This document shows positions 19,122-28,309 of a DNA stretch of 64,000 nt, in pieces (positions within the stretch are counted from its first letter, which is position 1; each line of letters starts with the position of its first letter). The notes beneath the pieces are model-generated. The model did no database searches, was not told where the DNA came from, and worked only from the letters and a program-made list of their open reading frames with translations. Made by a program: the position numbers and the translations under genes. The DNA lies in the NCBI GenBank assembly GCA_041164825.1, contig JBEAOO010000002.1, forward strand, positions 1 to 64,000, read 5' to 3'. Source of the DNA: JBEAOO01 sp041164825 (GTDB taxonomy: Bacteria > Pseudomonadota > Gammaproteobacteria > Burkholderiales > Burkholderiaceae_C).

Positions 19122-19877
19122 GTGGATTTCCCCGTCATCACCGATCCCTTGTTTTACGCGCTGGCGGTGCCGGCGGTCATCTTGTTGGGTCTGTCCAAGA
19201 GCGGTTTTCTGGCGGGTTTTGGCTCGCTCGCCACGCCGCTGCTGGCGCTGGCGGTCCCGGTGCCGCAGGCTGCGGCCATCATGCTGCCGCTGCTTCTGGT
19301 GATGGATTTGCTGGGGGTGCGTGCGCTCTGGCTCTCGCGCGACCGCGGCCTCATCCGTTTGCTGGTGCCCGCGGGCTTGCTGGGCTCGCTGATCGGCATG
19401 CTGACCTTCGGCATGTTGTCGACCAAGATGGTGTCGGGCATCGTGGGCGGGCTGACGCTGATGTTCTTGTTGCAGCGCTTGCTCTTTCCGCCCAAGGCCG
19501 ACGCGCCGCCACCACCGCGCTGGGTGGGCGCCATCCTCGGCACCATGACGGGCTTCACCAGCTTCGTGGCCCATGCCGGCGGCCCGCCGGTGAGCGCCTA
19601 CCTGCTGCCGCAGCGGTTGCCGCCGCTGGTGTTCGCGGGCACCAACGCCACGCTGTTCGCCATCATCAACCTCAGCAAATGGGGGCCCTATGCCTGGCTC
19701 GGCCTCATCGACTGGCGCAACATGGCCACCTCCCTGCTGCTCGTTCCGCTCGCCCCGGTCGGCGTGTGGCTCGGCGTGTGGCTGATGAAGCACGTGCCCA
19801 CCGGCCTGTTCTACCGCCTGGCCTACGCGGGCATGGGGCTGACGGGCGTGAAGCTGTTGTGGGACGGGTTGAAGTGA
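19122..19877 (+). CDS. TauE/SafE family membrane transporter
   Basis: A 251-residue protein with about eight hydrophobic helices in two related halves. The family motifs are LSKSGFLAGFGSLATPLLAL near the N-terminus and GTMTGFTSFVAHAGGPPVSA in the second half. The GTG at 19122 (VDFPVITDPLFYAL) is chosen because the preceding 24 residues are not membrane-like; a GTG at 19050 in the same frame is the alternative. The family exports sulfite, sulfoacetate or related anions, but the substrate here cannot be assigned. Confidence 0.85.
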   Translation: MDFPVITDPLFYALAVPAVILLGLSKSGFLAGFGSLATPLLALAVPVPQAAAIMLPLLLVMDLLGVRALWLSRDRGLIRLLVPAGLLGSLIGMLTFGMLSTKMVSGIVGGLTLMFLLQRLLFPPKADAPPPPRWVGAILGTMTGFTSFVAHAGGPPVSAYLLPQRLPPLVFAGTNATLFAIINLSKWGPYAWLGLIDWRNMATSLLLVPLAPVGVWLGVWLMKHVPTGLFYRLAYAGMGLTGVKLLWDGLK

Positions 19878-19889
19878 GTTGAGCTCGCT

Positions 19890-21713
19890 TCAGTCTTGCG
19901 GGCGCTGAGCGTCGCTGTTCCACCGCGGCCGCTTCAACGCCTGCTCGCGCTCTTGCGCAAACAAGGCTTCCAGCTGCTCGCGCGCTTGGCGGGCCACGGC
20001 CACGAGGCGGGCTTCGTCTTGCCAGTGCGGGGCCATCTCGTCGAGCTGGCGCAGGTTGTGGCGGCGAAAACGTTGGGCCAAGGTGCGGGCCTCGTGGGGC
20101 AGCCAGCCGAGCAACTCCAGCGTGCTGCGGGCGCTCATCAGGGCCGAGTCCAGCGTCTCGCGTTCGATCAGCGTGACGCCGAGCGCTTTGAGCGCAAAGT
20201 GGTGCCGCACATTGCGGGCGCGGGCCACCACGGTCAGCGCCGGGAAGTGCTGGCGCACCAGCGCGGCCACGGCCAGGCTGCGCTCCACATCGTCAATGGC
20301 GAGCACGAACACACGCGCTGTCGCGGCGCCAGCGGTGCGCAGCAGGTCGAGCCGGCTGGCGTCGCCGTAGTGCACGCGCCAGCCGAAGCGGCGCATGGCC
20401 TCGATCGCGTCGGGGTCGTGGTCGAGCACCGTGGGTTGCACGCCGTTGGCATACAGCATGCGGCCCACCACCTGGCCGTAGCGGCCGAAGCCGGCAATGA
20501 TGACGGGTGCGGTTTGGTGCTCGGACAGTGGCGCCATGTCGCTGCGTTTGTCGCCGCGCAGCTGCGGCAACCACCAGCGGTCTGCCGCCACCAACAGCAG
20601 GGGGCTGAGCAACATGGACACGGCCACGGCAGCCACCAGCAGCGATGAGGTGGGCGCGTCAATCACGCCCGCTTGCGCCGCGGTTTGGAACACCACAAAA
20701 CCGAATTCACCGCCTTGCGCCAGCAAGATGACGAACACCGGTCGCTCGGCCAGGGGCAGGTCCATGCCGCGTGCCATGGCCGCGAGCACCGCCGCCTTGA
20801 GCAGCAAAAAGCCCGCCACCACGGCGGCAATCAGCAGCGGGTGTTGGCGCACCACGGCGAAGTCGATGCTCATGCCCACAGCGATGAAAAACAGGCCCAG
20901 CAGCAGGCCTTTGAAGGGCTCGATGTCGGTTTCCAGCTGGCGCCGGTACTCGCTCTCGGCCAGCAGCACGCCGGCCAGAAAGGCACCGAGCGCCATCGAC
21001 AAGCCCACCCACTGCATCAGCGCGGCAATGGCCACCACCAGCAGCAGCGAGGCGGCGGTGAAGATCTCGGGCGTGCGGCTGCTGGCGATCCAGCGCAGCG
21101 CCGGGCGCAGCAGCAAGCGGCCGCCGAGCACGATGGTGGCGATGACGGCGATCGGCTTGAGCCAGCCCCAGCTGCTGTGCGCCGTGGCCTCGTGGGTGGC
21201 GGCCAGCAGCGGCAGCAGCGCCAGGATGGGAATGGCGGCCACGTCTTGGAACAGCGCCACGCTGAGGATGCTTTGACCCGAGCGGGTGGGCATCAGGTGC
21301 CGCTCGTTCAGCACGCCCAGGCCGATGGCGGTGGACGACAGCGCCAGGCCGAGTGCGGCCACCACCGCCAGCGCCAGGCTTTGCCCGGCCAGCAGCGCCA
21401 CGCCCACCATCAGCGCGGCCGAGCCCAGCAGCTGCACGCTGCCCCAGCCAAAGATCGGGTGGCGCAGCGCCCACAGGCGGCGCGGCTCCAGCTCCAAGCC
21501 CACCAAGAACAGCATCAGCACCACGCCGAATTCGGCGAAGTGCAGCATGTCGCTCGGGTCGGTGACCAGGCCCAGGCCCCAGGGGCCGATGGCGATGCCG
21601 GCCACCAAGTAGCCAATGATGCTGCCCAGGCCGAGCGCCTTGGCCAGCGGCACGGCCAGCACGGCCGCGCCCAGGTAGACCAGGGTGCCGGTGAGCCAAG
21701 AGGTGTGTTCCAT
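19890..21713 (-). CDS. Kef-type monovalent cation:proton antiporter (CPA2) with RCK/TrkA-N domain
   Basis: A 607-residue protein: about 12 transmembrane helices (residues 1-375; LGSIIGYLVAGIAIGPWGLG, FGVVLMLFLVGLELEPRRLW) followed by a cytoplasmic Rossmann domain with IAGFGRYGQVVGRMLYANGV and acidic DHDPDAIEAM. The architecture is that of KefB/KefC potassium efflux systems, which protect against electrophiles by acidifying the cytoplasm. The gene 9 bp upstream encodes a KefF/KefG-like flavoprotein, the known ancillary subunit. Glutathione gating is an inference from the family. Confidence 0.88.
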   Translation of the reverse strand: MEHTSWLTGTLVYLGAAVLAVPLAKALGLGSIIGYLVAGIAIGPWGLGLVTDPSDMLHFAEFGVVLMLFLVGLELEPRRLWALRHPIFGWGSVQLLGSAALMVGVALLAGQSLALAVVAALGLALSSTAIGLGVLNERHLMPTRSGQSILSVALFQDVAAIPILALLPLLAATHEATAHSSWGWLKPIAVIATIVLGGRLLLRPALRWIASSRTPEIFTAASLLLVVAIAALMQWVGLSMALGAFLAGVLLAESEYRRQLETDIEPFKGLLLGLFFIAVGMSIDFAVVRQHPLLIAAVVAGFLLLKAAVLAAMARGMDLPLAERPVFVILLAQGGEFGFVVFQTAAQAGVIDAPTSSLLVAAVAVSMLLSPLLLVAADRWWLPQLRGDKRSDMAPLSEHQTAPVIIAGFGRYGQVVGRMLYANGVQPTVLDHDPDAIEAMRRFGWRVHYGDASRLDLLRTAGAATARVFVLAIDDVERSLAVAALVRQHFPALTVVARARNVRHHFALKALGVTLIERETLDSALMSARSTLELLGWLPHEARTLAQRFRRHNLRQLDEMAPHWQDEARLVAVARQAREQLEALFAQEREQALKRPRWNSDAQRPQD

Positions 21714-21722
21714 CTCAGTTGC

Positions 21723-22391
21723 TCAGTTGTCTTCGCCCAGCGAGGGGTGCTCGGTGGGGCGTTCGTCGTCGGGCACCTCGCAGGCGGCGCACTCGGGCAG
21801 CTCGTCCATCTCGGGCCAGTTCGGGTGGCTGGCCAGGCGCTGCGCAAATTCTCTGGCGTGCGCCTGCAACTCGGCCGCGCTCACGCGGTGTGCGCCGTGC
21901 AGCACCAACGGGGGCAAAAAGCGCAGGCCGCACAGCGCAGCGGTTTGCTCGTAAGGCGGCAAAAAGGCATCAAAGAAATAGCGGTTGTGGCCGTCGGGGC
22001 GGTAGGCGTCTTCGGTGCCGCCGGTGCTGGCCACCAGCCACAGGTCTTTGCCGCGCAGTGCGTGGCCGCCGGGCCCGTAGGCCCAGCCAAAAACCAGCAC
22101 CTCGTCCTGCCACAGCTTCATCAGCGGCGGCATGCTGTACCAGTGGATCGGGTGCAGCCACACCACCAGCTCGGCCGCGATCAGGGCCTCGCGCTCGGCG
22201 GCCACGTCGATCAGGTAGTCGGGGTAGAGCGCGTACAGGTCGCGCACCGCCACCTCGGCGCCCGCACCCGCCGCCGCGCCCATCAGCGCGCGGGTGATGT
22301 GCGAGTGGCGCAGGTCGGGGTGGGCGGCGAGCACCAGCACACGGGGTGCCGGAGCGACTTCGAGCGGTGCGGACTGGGGCAGCTGGGGCAT
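21723..22391 (-). CDS. KefF/KefG-like NAD(P)H oxidoreductase, antiporter ancillary protein
   Basis: A 222-residue flavodoxin-like quinone reductase: PRVLVLAAHPDLRHSHITRA (FMN-binding start), LVVWLHPIHWYSMPPLMKLW, and VFGWAYGPGGHALRGKDLWL. These motifs match KefF/KefG, FMN proteins that bind and activate Kef antiporters. It lies directly upstream of the Kef gene on the same strand. The C-terminal 30 residues contain an extra acidic tail with CAAC, not usual for E. coli KefF. It is divergent from the ParA-like gene. Confidence 0.85.
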   Translation of the reverse strand: MPQLPQSAPLEVAPAPRVLVLAAHPDLRHSHITRALMGAAAGAGAEVAVRDLYALYPDYLIDVAAEREALIAAELVVWLHPIHWYSMPPLMKLWQDEVLVFGWAYGPGGHALRGKDLWLVASTGGTEDAYRPDGHNRYFFDAFLPPYEQTAALCGLRFLPPLVLHGAHRVSAAELQAHAREFAQRLASHPNWPEMDELPECAACEVPDDERPTEHPSLGEDN

Positions 22392-22487
22392 GGGTCAAAT
22401 GGATCAGGGCGGGCGGCGCGGCGTGGCGGGCCGGTAACATGTTGGCCCCGGTGCCAAGCGGCCTGCCGGACCCTCAGGAGCAAAACG

Positions 22488-23105
22488 ATGACCGTGATTG
22501 TGGTGGCCAATCCCAAAGGGGGTGTGGGCAAGAGTACGTTGTCCACGCAAGTCGCGGGCCTGTTGGCCTCGCAAGGCCATGCGGTGATGCTCGGTGATGT
22601 GGATCGCCAGCAGTCGGCGCGCGGCTGGCTGGCGGCACGCCCGGCCACGGCGGCCCCGATTCGCGGCTGGGACACCGACGGCGACGAGCTGCTGCGCCCG
22701 CCCAAAGGCACGACCCATGCCGTGCTCGACACCCCCGCCGGCCTGCACGGCAAGCGGCTGGACGCAGTGCTCAAGCTGGCCGACAAGCTGCTGGTGCCGC
22801 TGCAGGCCAGCATTTTTGACATCAACGCCACGCACGCGTTTTTGCAGCAGCTGGCGGCGCACCGCCGCGTGAGCAAGGTGCAGGTGGGCGTGGTGGGCAT
22901 GCGCATGCGCGAAAACACGCTCGCGGCCCAGCAATTGCATCAGTTTCTCGACACGCTGGATGTGCCGGTGGTGGGCTATGTGCGCGACACGCAAAACTAC
23001 ATCCAGCTGTCGGCCCACGGGCTGACGATCTGGGATGTGGCACCGAGCCGGGTGGAGCGCGACTTGGCGCAATGGGCGTCCCTTGCCGAGTGGCTGGCGC
23101 GCTGA
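22488..23105 (+). CDS. ParA/MinD-like ATPase, solitary
   Basis: A 205-residue P-loop ATPase with deviant Walker A KGGVGKST (residues 10-17), switch region GDVDRQQSARGWLAARPA and DTPAGLHGK in place of the usual DxPxG. The ATG at 22488 follows CAGGAG at 8 nt. No parB or parS-like gene is next to it, and the protein is short, so a plasmid-partition role is doubtful. The solitary ParA family includes proteins that position cargoes such as chemoreceptors, carboxysomes or cellulose synthase; the cargo here is unknown. Confidence 0.82.
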   Translation: MTVIVVANPKGGVGKSTLSTQVAGLLASQGHAVMLGDVDRQQSARGWLAARPATAAPIRGWDTDGDELLRPPKGTTHAVLDTPAGLHGKRLDAVLKLADKLLVPLQASIFDINATHAFLQQLAAHRRVSKVQVGVVGMRMRENTLAAQQLHQFLDTLDVPVVGYVRDTQNYIQLSAHGLTIWDVAPSRVERDLAQWASLAEWLAR

Positions 23106-23184
23106 ATGCCGTCTCCCCCGGAAGGGGGTGAGGCCCTCGTCCACGGGGCACGTACCATCTTCGTCAACACCAAGGGAGCGCTGC

Positions 23185-23931
23185 ATGAAAGTCCTGCTGA
23201 TCGATGACCATCCGCTGATCCTCTCGGCCTTGAAAGCCGTGATCCAGGGCCTCGGCGACGACGTGACCGTGGTGGGTGCGGCCAGCGCCCGTGAAGGCCG
23301 CCTGGCGCTCAAGACGCAGTCCGACATCGACCTGGTCTTGCTCGACCTGCAACTCGGCGATGCCAACGGCTTTGACGTGCTGGTGGAGTTCCGGGCGACT
23401 TACCCGGCCCTGCCGGTGGTGGTGGTGTCGGCCTCAGACCGCACCAGCGATGTGATCCGCTCCATCGACTCCGGCGCCATGGGTTTTGTGCCCAAACGGG
23501 CCAGCAACGACACCTTGTTTGAGGCGCTGCACATGGTGATGTCGGGCGGCATTTACGTGCCGCCGATGTCGCTCACGCCCGACCGCCGCGCCGAGCGCCC
23601 GGCCGAGGTGAAACCGGGTGACCCGCCGCCGCCGTTCCTGCGCCGCGTCACCGACACCGCGTCGATGGCCGAGTACCAAACCGTGCCCTCGCTCGAATCA
23701 CTCGGCCTCACGCCGCGCCAGAGCGAGGTGCTGACCTTGCTGCTGCAAGGCAAGCCCAACAAGCTGATCGCGCGCGAGCTGGGCGTGTCGGTGGAAACCG
23801 TGAAGGACCACGTGGCCGCAGTGCTGCGGGCCCTGGGCGTGAGCTCGCGCACCCAGGCGGTGCTGGCGGTGGGCCAGATGTCGCAACCGCTGCCGCGCCT
23901 GATGGCGTGGCGCAAGGCGAGCAGCACCTGA
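23185..23931 (+). CDS. LuxR/NarL-family response regulator
   Basis: A 248-residue regulator. Receiver residues 1-125 start MKVLLIDDHPLILSALKAVI, acceptor Asp in LVLLDLQLGDANGF, and Lys in GFVPKRAS. A linker of about 55 residues precedes the LuxR helix-turn-helix, LTPRQSEVLTLLLQGKPNKL then IARELGVSVETVKDHVAAVL. The ATG at 23185 follows AAGGGAG. Its stop overlaps the start of the next gene by one base (TGATG), tying it to the hybrid kinase downstream as its cognate partner. Targets are unknown. Confidence 0.9.
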   Translation: MKVLLIDDHPLILSALKAVIQGLGDDVTVVGAASAREGRLALKTQSDIDLVLLDLQLGDANGFDVLVEFRATYPALPVVVVSASDRTSDVIRSIDSGAMGFVPKRASNDTLFEALHMVMSGGIYVPPMSLTPDRRAERPAEVKPGDPPPPFLRRVTDTASMAEYQTVPSLESLGLTPRQSEVLTLLLQGKPNKLIARELGVSVETVKDHVAAVLRALGVSSRTQAVLAVGQMSQPLPRLMAWRKASST

Positions 23932-25847
23932 TGCCGAACCGCACCCAGTTTCAGGTGACGCCGCGTCGGCCTGCCGAAGAGGTTGCGGTGTCGCCGCTGC
24001 CCGCGCCGGCCGCGTCGCGCGGGCCCGCCATTGCGCCCGCACCCGAAACCGCGTCGAGCGACGCCGACCTCAGCCTGGGCCGCCTGCCCGACGAGGTGCA
24101 AAGCGTGTTCGAGTACGCCCCCGCCACCATGGGCGGCTACTTGGCGGGCGTGATCGTCATTGGCTCATTGTTCTGGGAGCCCTCGCCACCGGCGCTGTTG
24201 CTGGGTTGGATCACCGCCGTGGCCTTGATCGTGGTGGCCCGCATCTCGCTGGAGCGCCTGTTCTGGCGCAAGCCGCCGCAGACCTTGGCCGACTGGCAGT
24301 TTTTTCGTCGCTGGTGGAACGTCGGCACGCTCGCGGGCGCAGTGCTCTGGGGCGCCATGGCCTGGATTTTTTACAGCTACGGCGACAGCACCCAGCGCAC
24401 GGCGCTGATCGTGGTCGTCTACACCTTCTGCGTGGCCGCCGTGCCAGTGCTGGCCAACCAGCCCACCGTGTACTTGGCCTACGGCACCTTCGCCTTCGTG
24501 CCGATGGCGGTGCGCATCTTGGTGGACGGCTCGGACGATTCCTGGAAACTGGCCGGCGTGCTGATGGTGATCCTGGTGCTCACCACCATCTTGGCCCGCA
24601 ATTACCGCCAGGCCCTGCAGCGTGCCATCGACCTCAAGCACCGGGCCGATCAGCTGCTGGTGCAACTGCGCCGCGAAAAAGACGCGGCCGAGCAAGCCCG
24701 GCGCGAGGCCGAGGTCGCCAACCGCGCGAAAACCCAGTTCTTCACCGCCGCCAGCCACGACCTGCGCCAACCGCTGCACGCCATGGGCTTGTTTGCCGAG
24801 GCGCTGCGCCAGCGCAACCACGACGAAGAAGTGGCGCACCTGGTCAATAGCATCAATGGCTCGGTCGATGCACTTGAAGGCCTCTTCTCCGAGCTGCTCG
24901 ACATCACCCGCATCGACACCGGCGGTGTCGACGTGGAGCCGCAGCACTTTGAGGTGGGCGACATCTTCCGCAAGCTGCGCCTGCACTTTGAGCCCACGGC
25001 GTTCGAAAAAGGCCTGTCGCTGCGCCTGCATGGTGGCCGCCATGTGGCGCATGCCGACCCGCTGCTGGTCGAGCGCGTGCTGCGCAACCTGCTGTCCAAC
25101 GCCATCCGCTACACCAACGACGGTGGCGTGCTGGTGAGCTGCCGCCGGCGTGGCGACGTGCTGCGCCTGCAGGTGTGGGACACCGGCCTGGGCATTCGCG
25201 AGGTCGAGCAACAGCGCATTTTTGAAGAGTTCTACCAAGTGCCCAACAACGGCGGCCTCACGCCCACACAGCGCAAGGGCTTGGGGCTGGGCCTGGCCAT
25301 CGTCAAGCGCCTCTCGGGGCTGATGGGTGCGCCGCTGTCCTTGTGCTCCGAGGCCGGGCGCGGTTCGGTGTTCACGCTCGAATTGCCGATCGGTAAGCGC
25401 GCCCGTTCACCTGCAACCGTGCCTGCGGGCAAAGCGCCGCTGGGCATCACGCTGGAAGGCCGAACCATCGTGGTCGTGGAAGACGAACCCGCCGTGCTGG
25501 CGGGCTTGGAGGTGTTGCTCAAGGGCTGGGGGGCGCGCTTGGTTTGTTTCGACAGCGTGGGTGCTTGCACCACCTGGGCCAGCCGCGCCGACCCGGTGCT
25601 CGATCACCCTGACCTGCTGATCGTCGACTACCGGCTCGAAAGCGGCCGCAATGGCGTTGATGCCATCGTCGCGTTGCGCGAAACCTTCGAGGACCAGATC
25701 CCCGCCATCATGGTCACAGGCAGCACCATGACCGGCCACGATCTCGAAGCGCAAGAACGGGACTTCCACCTGCTGATCAAGCCAGTGGTGCCCAACAAGT
25801 TGCGGGCCATGATCGCCTTCAAGCTGGGCTCAGCGCCGCGGCGCTGA
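23931..25847 (+). CDS. Hybrid sensor histidine kinase, membrane-bound, C-terminal receiver
   Basis: A 638-residue kinase. The N-terminal 60 residues are cytoplasmic and Pro/Ala-rich; about six hydrophobic helices follow (residues 65-225) with little periplasmic sequence. A coiled coil (LLVQLRREKDAAEQARREAE) leads to the HisKA box FFTAASHDLRQPLHAMGLFA (His near 278). The ATPase has NLLSNAIRYTNDGGV, DTGLGI and GLGLGLAIVKRL. The receiver (about 510-638) has Asp in LLIVDYRLESGRNG. It probably senses an intramembrane or membrane-soluble signal and drives the preceding LuxR-type regulator. Confidence 0.88.
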   Translation: MPNRTQFQVTPRRPAEEVAVSPLPAPAASRGPAIAPAPETASSDADLSLGRLPDEVQSVFEYAPATMGGYLAGVIVIGSLFWEPSPPALLLGWITAVALIVVARISLERLFWRKPPQTLADWQFFRRWWNVGTLAGAVLWGAMAWIFYSYGDSTQRTALIVVVYTFCVAAVPVLANQPTVYLAYGTFAFVPMAVRILVDGSDDSWKLAGVLMVILVLTTILARNYRQALQRAIDLKHRADQLLVQLRREKDAAEQARREAEVANRAKTQFFTAASHDLRQPLHAMGLFAEALRQRNHDEEVAHLVNSINGSVDALEGLFSELLDITRIDTGGVDVEPQHFEVGDIFRKLRLHFEPTAFEKGLSLRLHGGRHVAHADPLLVERVLRNLLSNAIRYTNDGGVLVSCRRRGDVLRLQVWDTGLGIREVEQQRIFEEFYQVPNNGGLTPTQRKGLGLGLAIVKRLSGLMGAPLSLCSEAGRGSVFTLELPIGKRARSPATVPAGKAPLGITLEGRTIVVVEDEPAVLAGLEVLLKGWGARLVCFDSVGACTTWASRADPVLDHPDLLIVDYRLESGRNGVDAIVALRETFEDQIPAIMVTGSTMTGHDLEAQERDFHLLIKPVVPNKLRAMIAFKLGSAPRR

Positions 25848-25848
25848 G

Positions 25849-25862
25849 TGTCAGGCGCCTGA
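25849..25862. terminator. 14-bp perfect palindrome after the kinase gene
   Basis: GTCAGGCGCCTGAC begins 2 bp after the kinase stop codon. It can form a short hairpin but no T-run follows, so it is at best a weak terminator. The gap to the convergent panC is only 111 bp. Confidence 0.3.
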
Positions 25863-25958
25863 CTCTGGCCGTGCAAAGGCTTTGCTTTCGGCCGTCGGCG
25901 CCAGCCTCCCCATGAACCGAGTCCCCGTGCCGCGAGGGGCCCGTGAACGCCAACAGCC

Positions 25959-26804
<846 letters not shown>

Positions 26805-26889
26805 TCAGGGAGGCCTCAGCAGGCCGGTTCGAGCAGGAGAGCCATCGCAGTCAGGGCCGAGGGCGGCCGCGGCGCTGGCGGCGGGCAGC

Positions 26890-27702
26890 TCAATAGCCGT
26901 GCAGGGTGTCGTCGGGAAAGCGGCGGGCTTTGACCTCGGCCACATAGCTGGCGAGGGCGCCTTCCACCGAGCCTGCGCCTTCCATGAAGTTGCGCACAAA
27001 GCGCGGCAGCTTGCCGCGGGTCACACCCAGCAGGTCGTGCAGCACCAGCACCTGGCCCGAGCAGCCCTTGCCGGCGCCAATGCCGATCACGGGGATCGGC
27101 AGATCGCGCGTGATGTCGGCCGCCAAGGCCGAGGGCATCAGTTCAAACACCACCATCGAGGCGCCGGCCTCGGCCAGCTCCTTGGCATGGCGGCGCAACG
27201 TGGCCGCGCGCTCCTCGTCTTTGCCCTGGATGCGGTAGCCGCCAAAGGCATGCACCGACTGCGGTGTCAGCCCCAAGTGTGCGCAGACGGGGATGCCGCG
27301 CTGCACCAGCGCGCGCACGGCGTCAGTGGTCCAGCCGCCGCCTTCGAGCTTCACCATGTGGGCGCCGGCCTGCATCAGCACCGTGGCGCTGCGCACGGCC
27401 TGCTCGACCGATTCTTGGTAGCTGCCAAAGGGCAGGTCGGCAATCAGCCAAGCCGTGCGGATGCCGCGAGCCACGCAGCGTGTGTGATACGCCATTTCTT
27501 CGAGCGTCACCGGCACGGTGCTGGTTTGGCCCTGCACCACCATGCCGAGCGAGTCGCCCACCAAGATGCAGTCCACGCCAGCGTCGTCGGCCACGCGGGT
27601 GAAGCTGGCGTCGTAGCTGGTCACCATGGCAATGGGGTCGCCGCTGGCATGCATTTGGCGCAGCGTGTGCAGCGTGATGGGTTTGCGGGTGTCGGTGGTC
27701 AT
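26890..27702 (-). CDS. panB: 3-methyl-2-oxobutanoate hydroxymethyltransferase
   Basis: A 270-residue TIM-barrel enzyme that makes ketopantoate using methylene-tetrahydrofolate. Motifs: [33 protein letters not shown] (Mg-binding Asp), [26 protein letters not shown] and [20 protein letters not shown]. The start ATG at 27702 has GGAGA upstream; an open extension to 27729 is ignored. With panC it completes pantothenate synthesis from ketoisovalerate, apart from ketopantoate reductase, which is elsewhere. Confidence 0.95.
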   Translation of the reverse strand: MTTDTRKPITLHTLRQMHASGDPIAMVTSYDASFTRVADDAGVDCILVGDSLGMVVQGQTSTVPVTLEEMAYHTRCVARGIRTAWLIADLPFGSYQESVEQAVRSATVLMQAGAHMVKLEGGGWTTDAVRALVQRGIPVCAHLGLTPQSVHAFGGYRIQGKDEERAATLRRHAKELAEAGASMVVFELMPSALAADITRDLPIPVIGIGAGKGCSGQVLVLHDLLGVTRGKLPRFVRNFMEGAGSVEGALASYVAEVKARRFPDDTLHGY

Positions 27703-27882
27703 TGCGGTCTCCGTCCCTGTGCACCACAAAGGCGCGGGGGTGGTTGAAGTGCGCGCAGTCTAGCCGCAGTCGGGCTGCACGCCCGTGCCGTGCTTGTGCG
27801 TTTTGCACTACCCGGCCATGGCGACTCACGCGGGCATGCGGTCGAGGACAGAGGTTCTGCATGTCGGAAGAGTTCGGCCTTC

Positions 27883-27930
27883 GGCACCTCGGCACCTTGG
27901 CACCTTGGCACCTTGGCACCTTGGCATCCT
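27883..27930 (+). repeat. 8-bp tandem repeat (GGCACCTT), about six units
   Basis: Six consecutive 8-bp units lie between panB and scpA: GGCACCTC, four exact GGCACCTT, then GGCATCCT. Unit length is not a multiple of three and no gene covers it. Copy number could vary by slippage. Confidence 0.9.
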
Positions 27931-27982
27931 GCGCCTGGGGGGGCGTTCGGTTCGAACGCATCTCGTTCGACGATCGGCCCGA

Positions 27983-28082
27983 GGGCGGCGATGGGCCGGG
28001 CCGATTTGCTGCGTGTCCCCCGGGCCCGCTGCGCGAGCCCTCCTCCTCTACCTCCGCAAATCGGCCCGGCCCATCACCGCCC
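27983..28082. repeat. 27-bp inverted repeat with 46-bp loop
   Basis: Arms 27983-28009 and 28056-28082 are complementary at 26 of 27 positions; the one difference gives a G-T pair. The inner 20 bp, GATGGGCCGGGCCGATTTGC, is perfect. It ends exactly where the dispersed repeat copy at 28083 begins. No T-run follows, so it does not look like a standard terminator. It lies in the 607-bp non-coding gap between panB and scpA. Confidence 0.85.
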
Positions 28083-28267
28083 CTGCACACACCGAGGCAT
28101 GCGGACACGTGGCATGTCATCATCGGTTCTGGGAGCGCTGGGCCGCCTTCGCTTTGGCAGGGGGAGCCGGCCGCCGGCCGGCGGAGGACACGGAGCAAAG
28201 CGAATGCGGCACAGTGCTCCTCGCGCCAGACCGTGGAATGCGGTTCGCCCTGGTGCCGAGAACGGGC
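28083..28267 (+). repeat. Dispersed intergenic repeat, copy 1
   Basis: About 185 bp matching 62987-63175 in the same direction. Both start CTGCACACACCG and share GGAGCGCTG, GCCGGCGGAGGAC, GCAAAGCGAATGCGGCAC and GCCGAGAAC. An internal inverted repeat (CCGCCTTCGCTTTG with CAAAGCGAATGCGG) forms a stem. No coding sequence is evident. Confidence 0.8.
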
Positions 28268-28309
28268 CAAGCCTGCTGAACTTTGGACGCCTTTGACCGC
28301 GACGGCGTC

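Noticed and set aside
22488..23105. Plasmid or integrative-element partition locus
   Set aside because: No parB, replication or integrase gene is nearby and the surroundings are ordinary chromosomal genes.
27883..27930. Could the tandem repeat be a CRISPR array?
   Set aside because: Units are only 8 bp and contiguous without spacers, and no cas genes are present.
27703..28309. Protein-coding gene in the panB-scpA gap
   Set aside because: Frames there are short, Arg/Pro-rich and interrupted by tandem and inverted repeats; no ribosome site or family pattern is seen.
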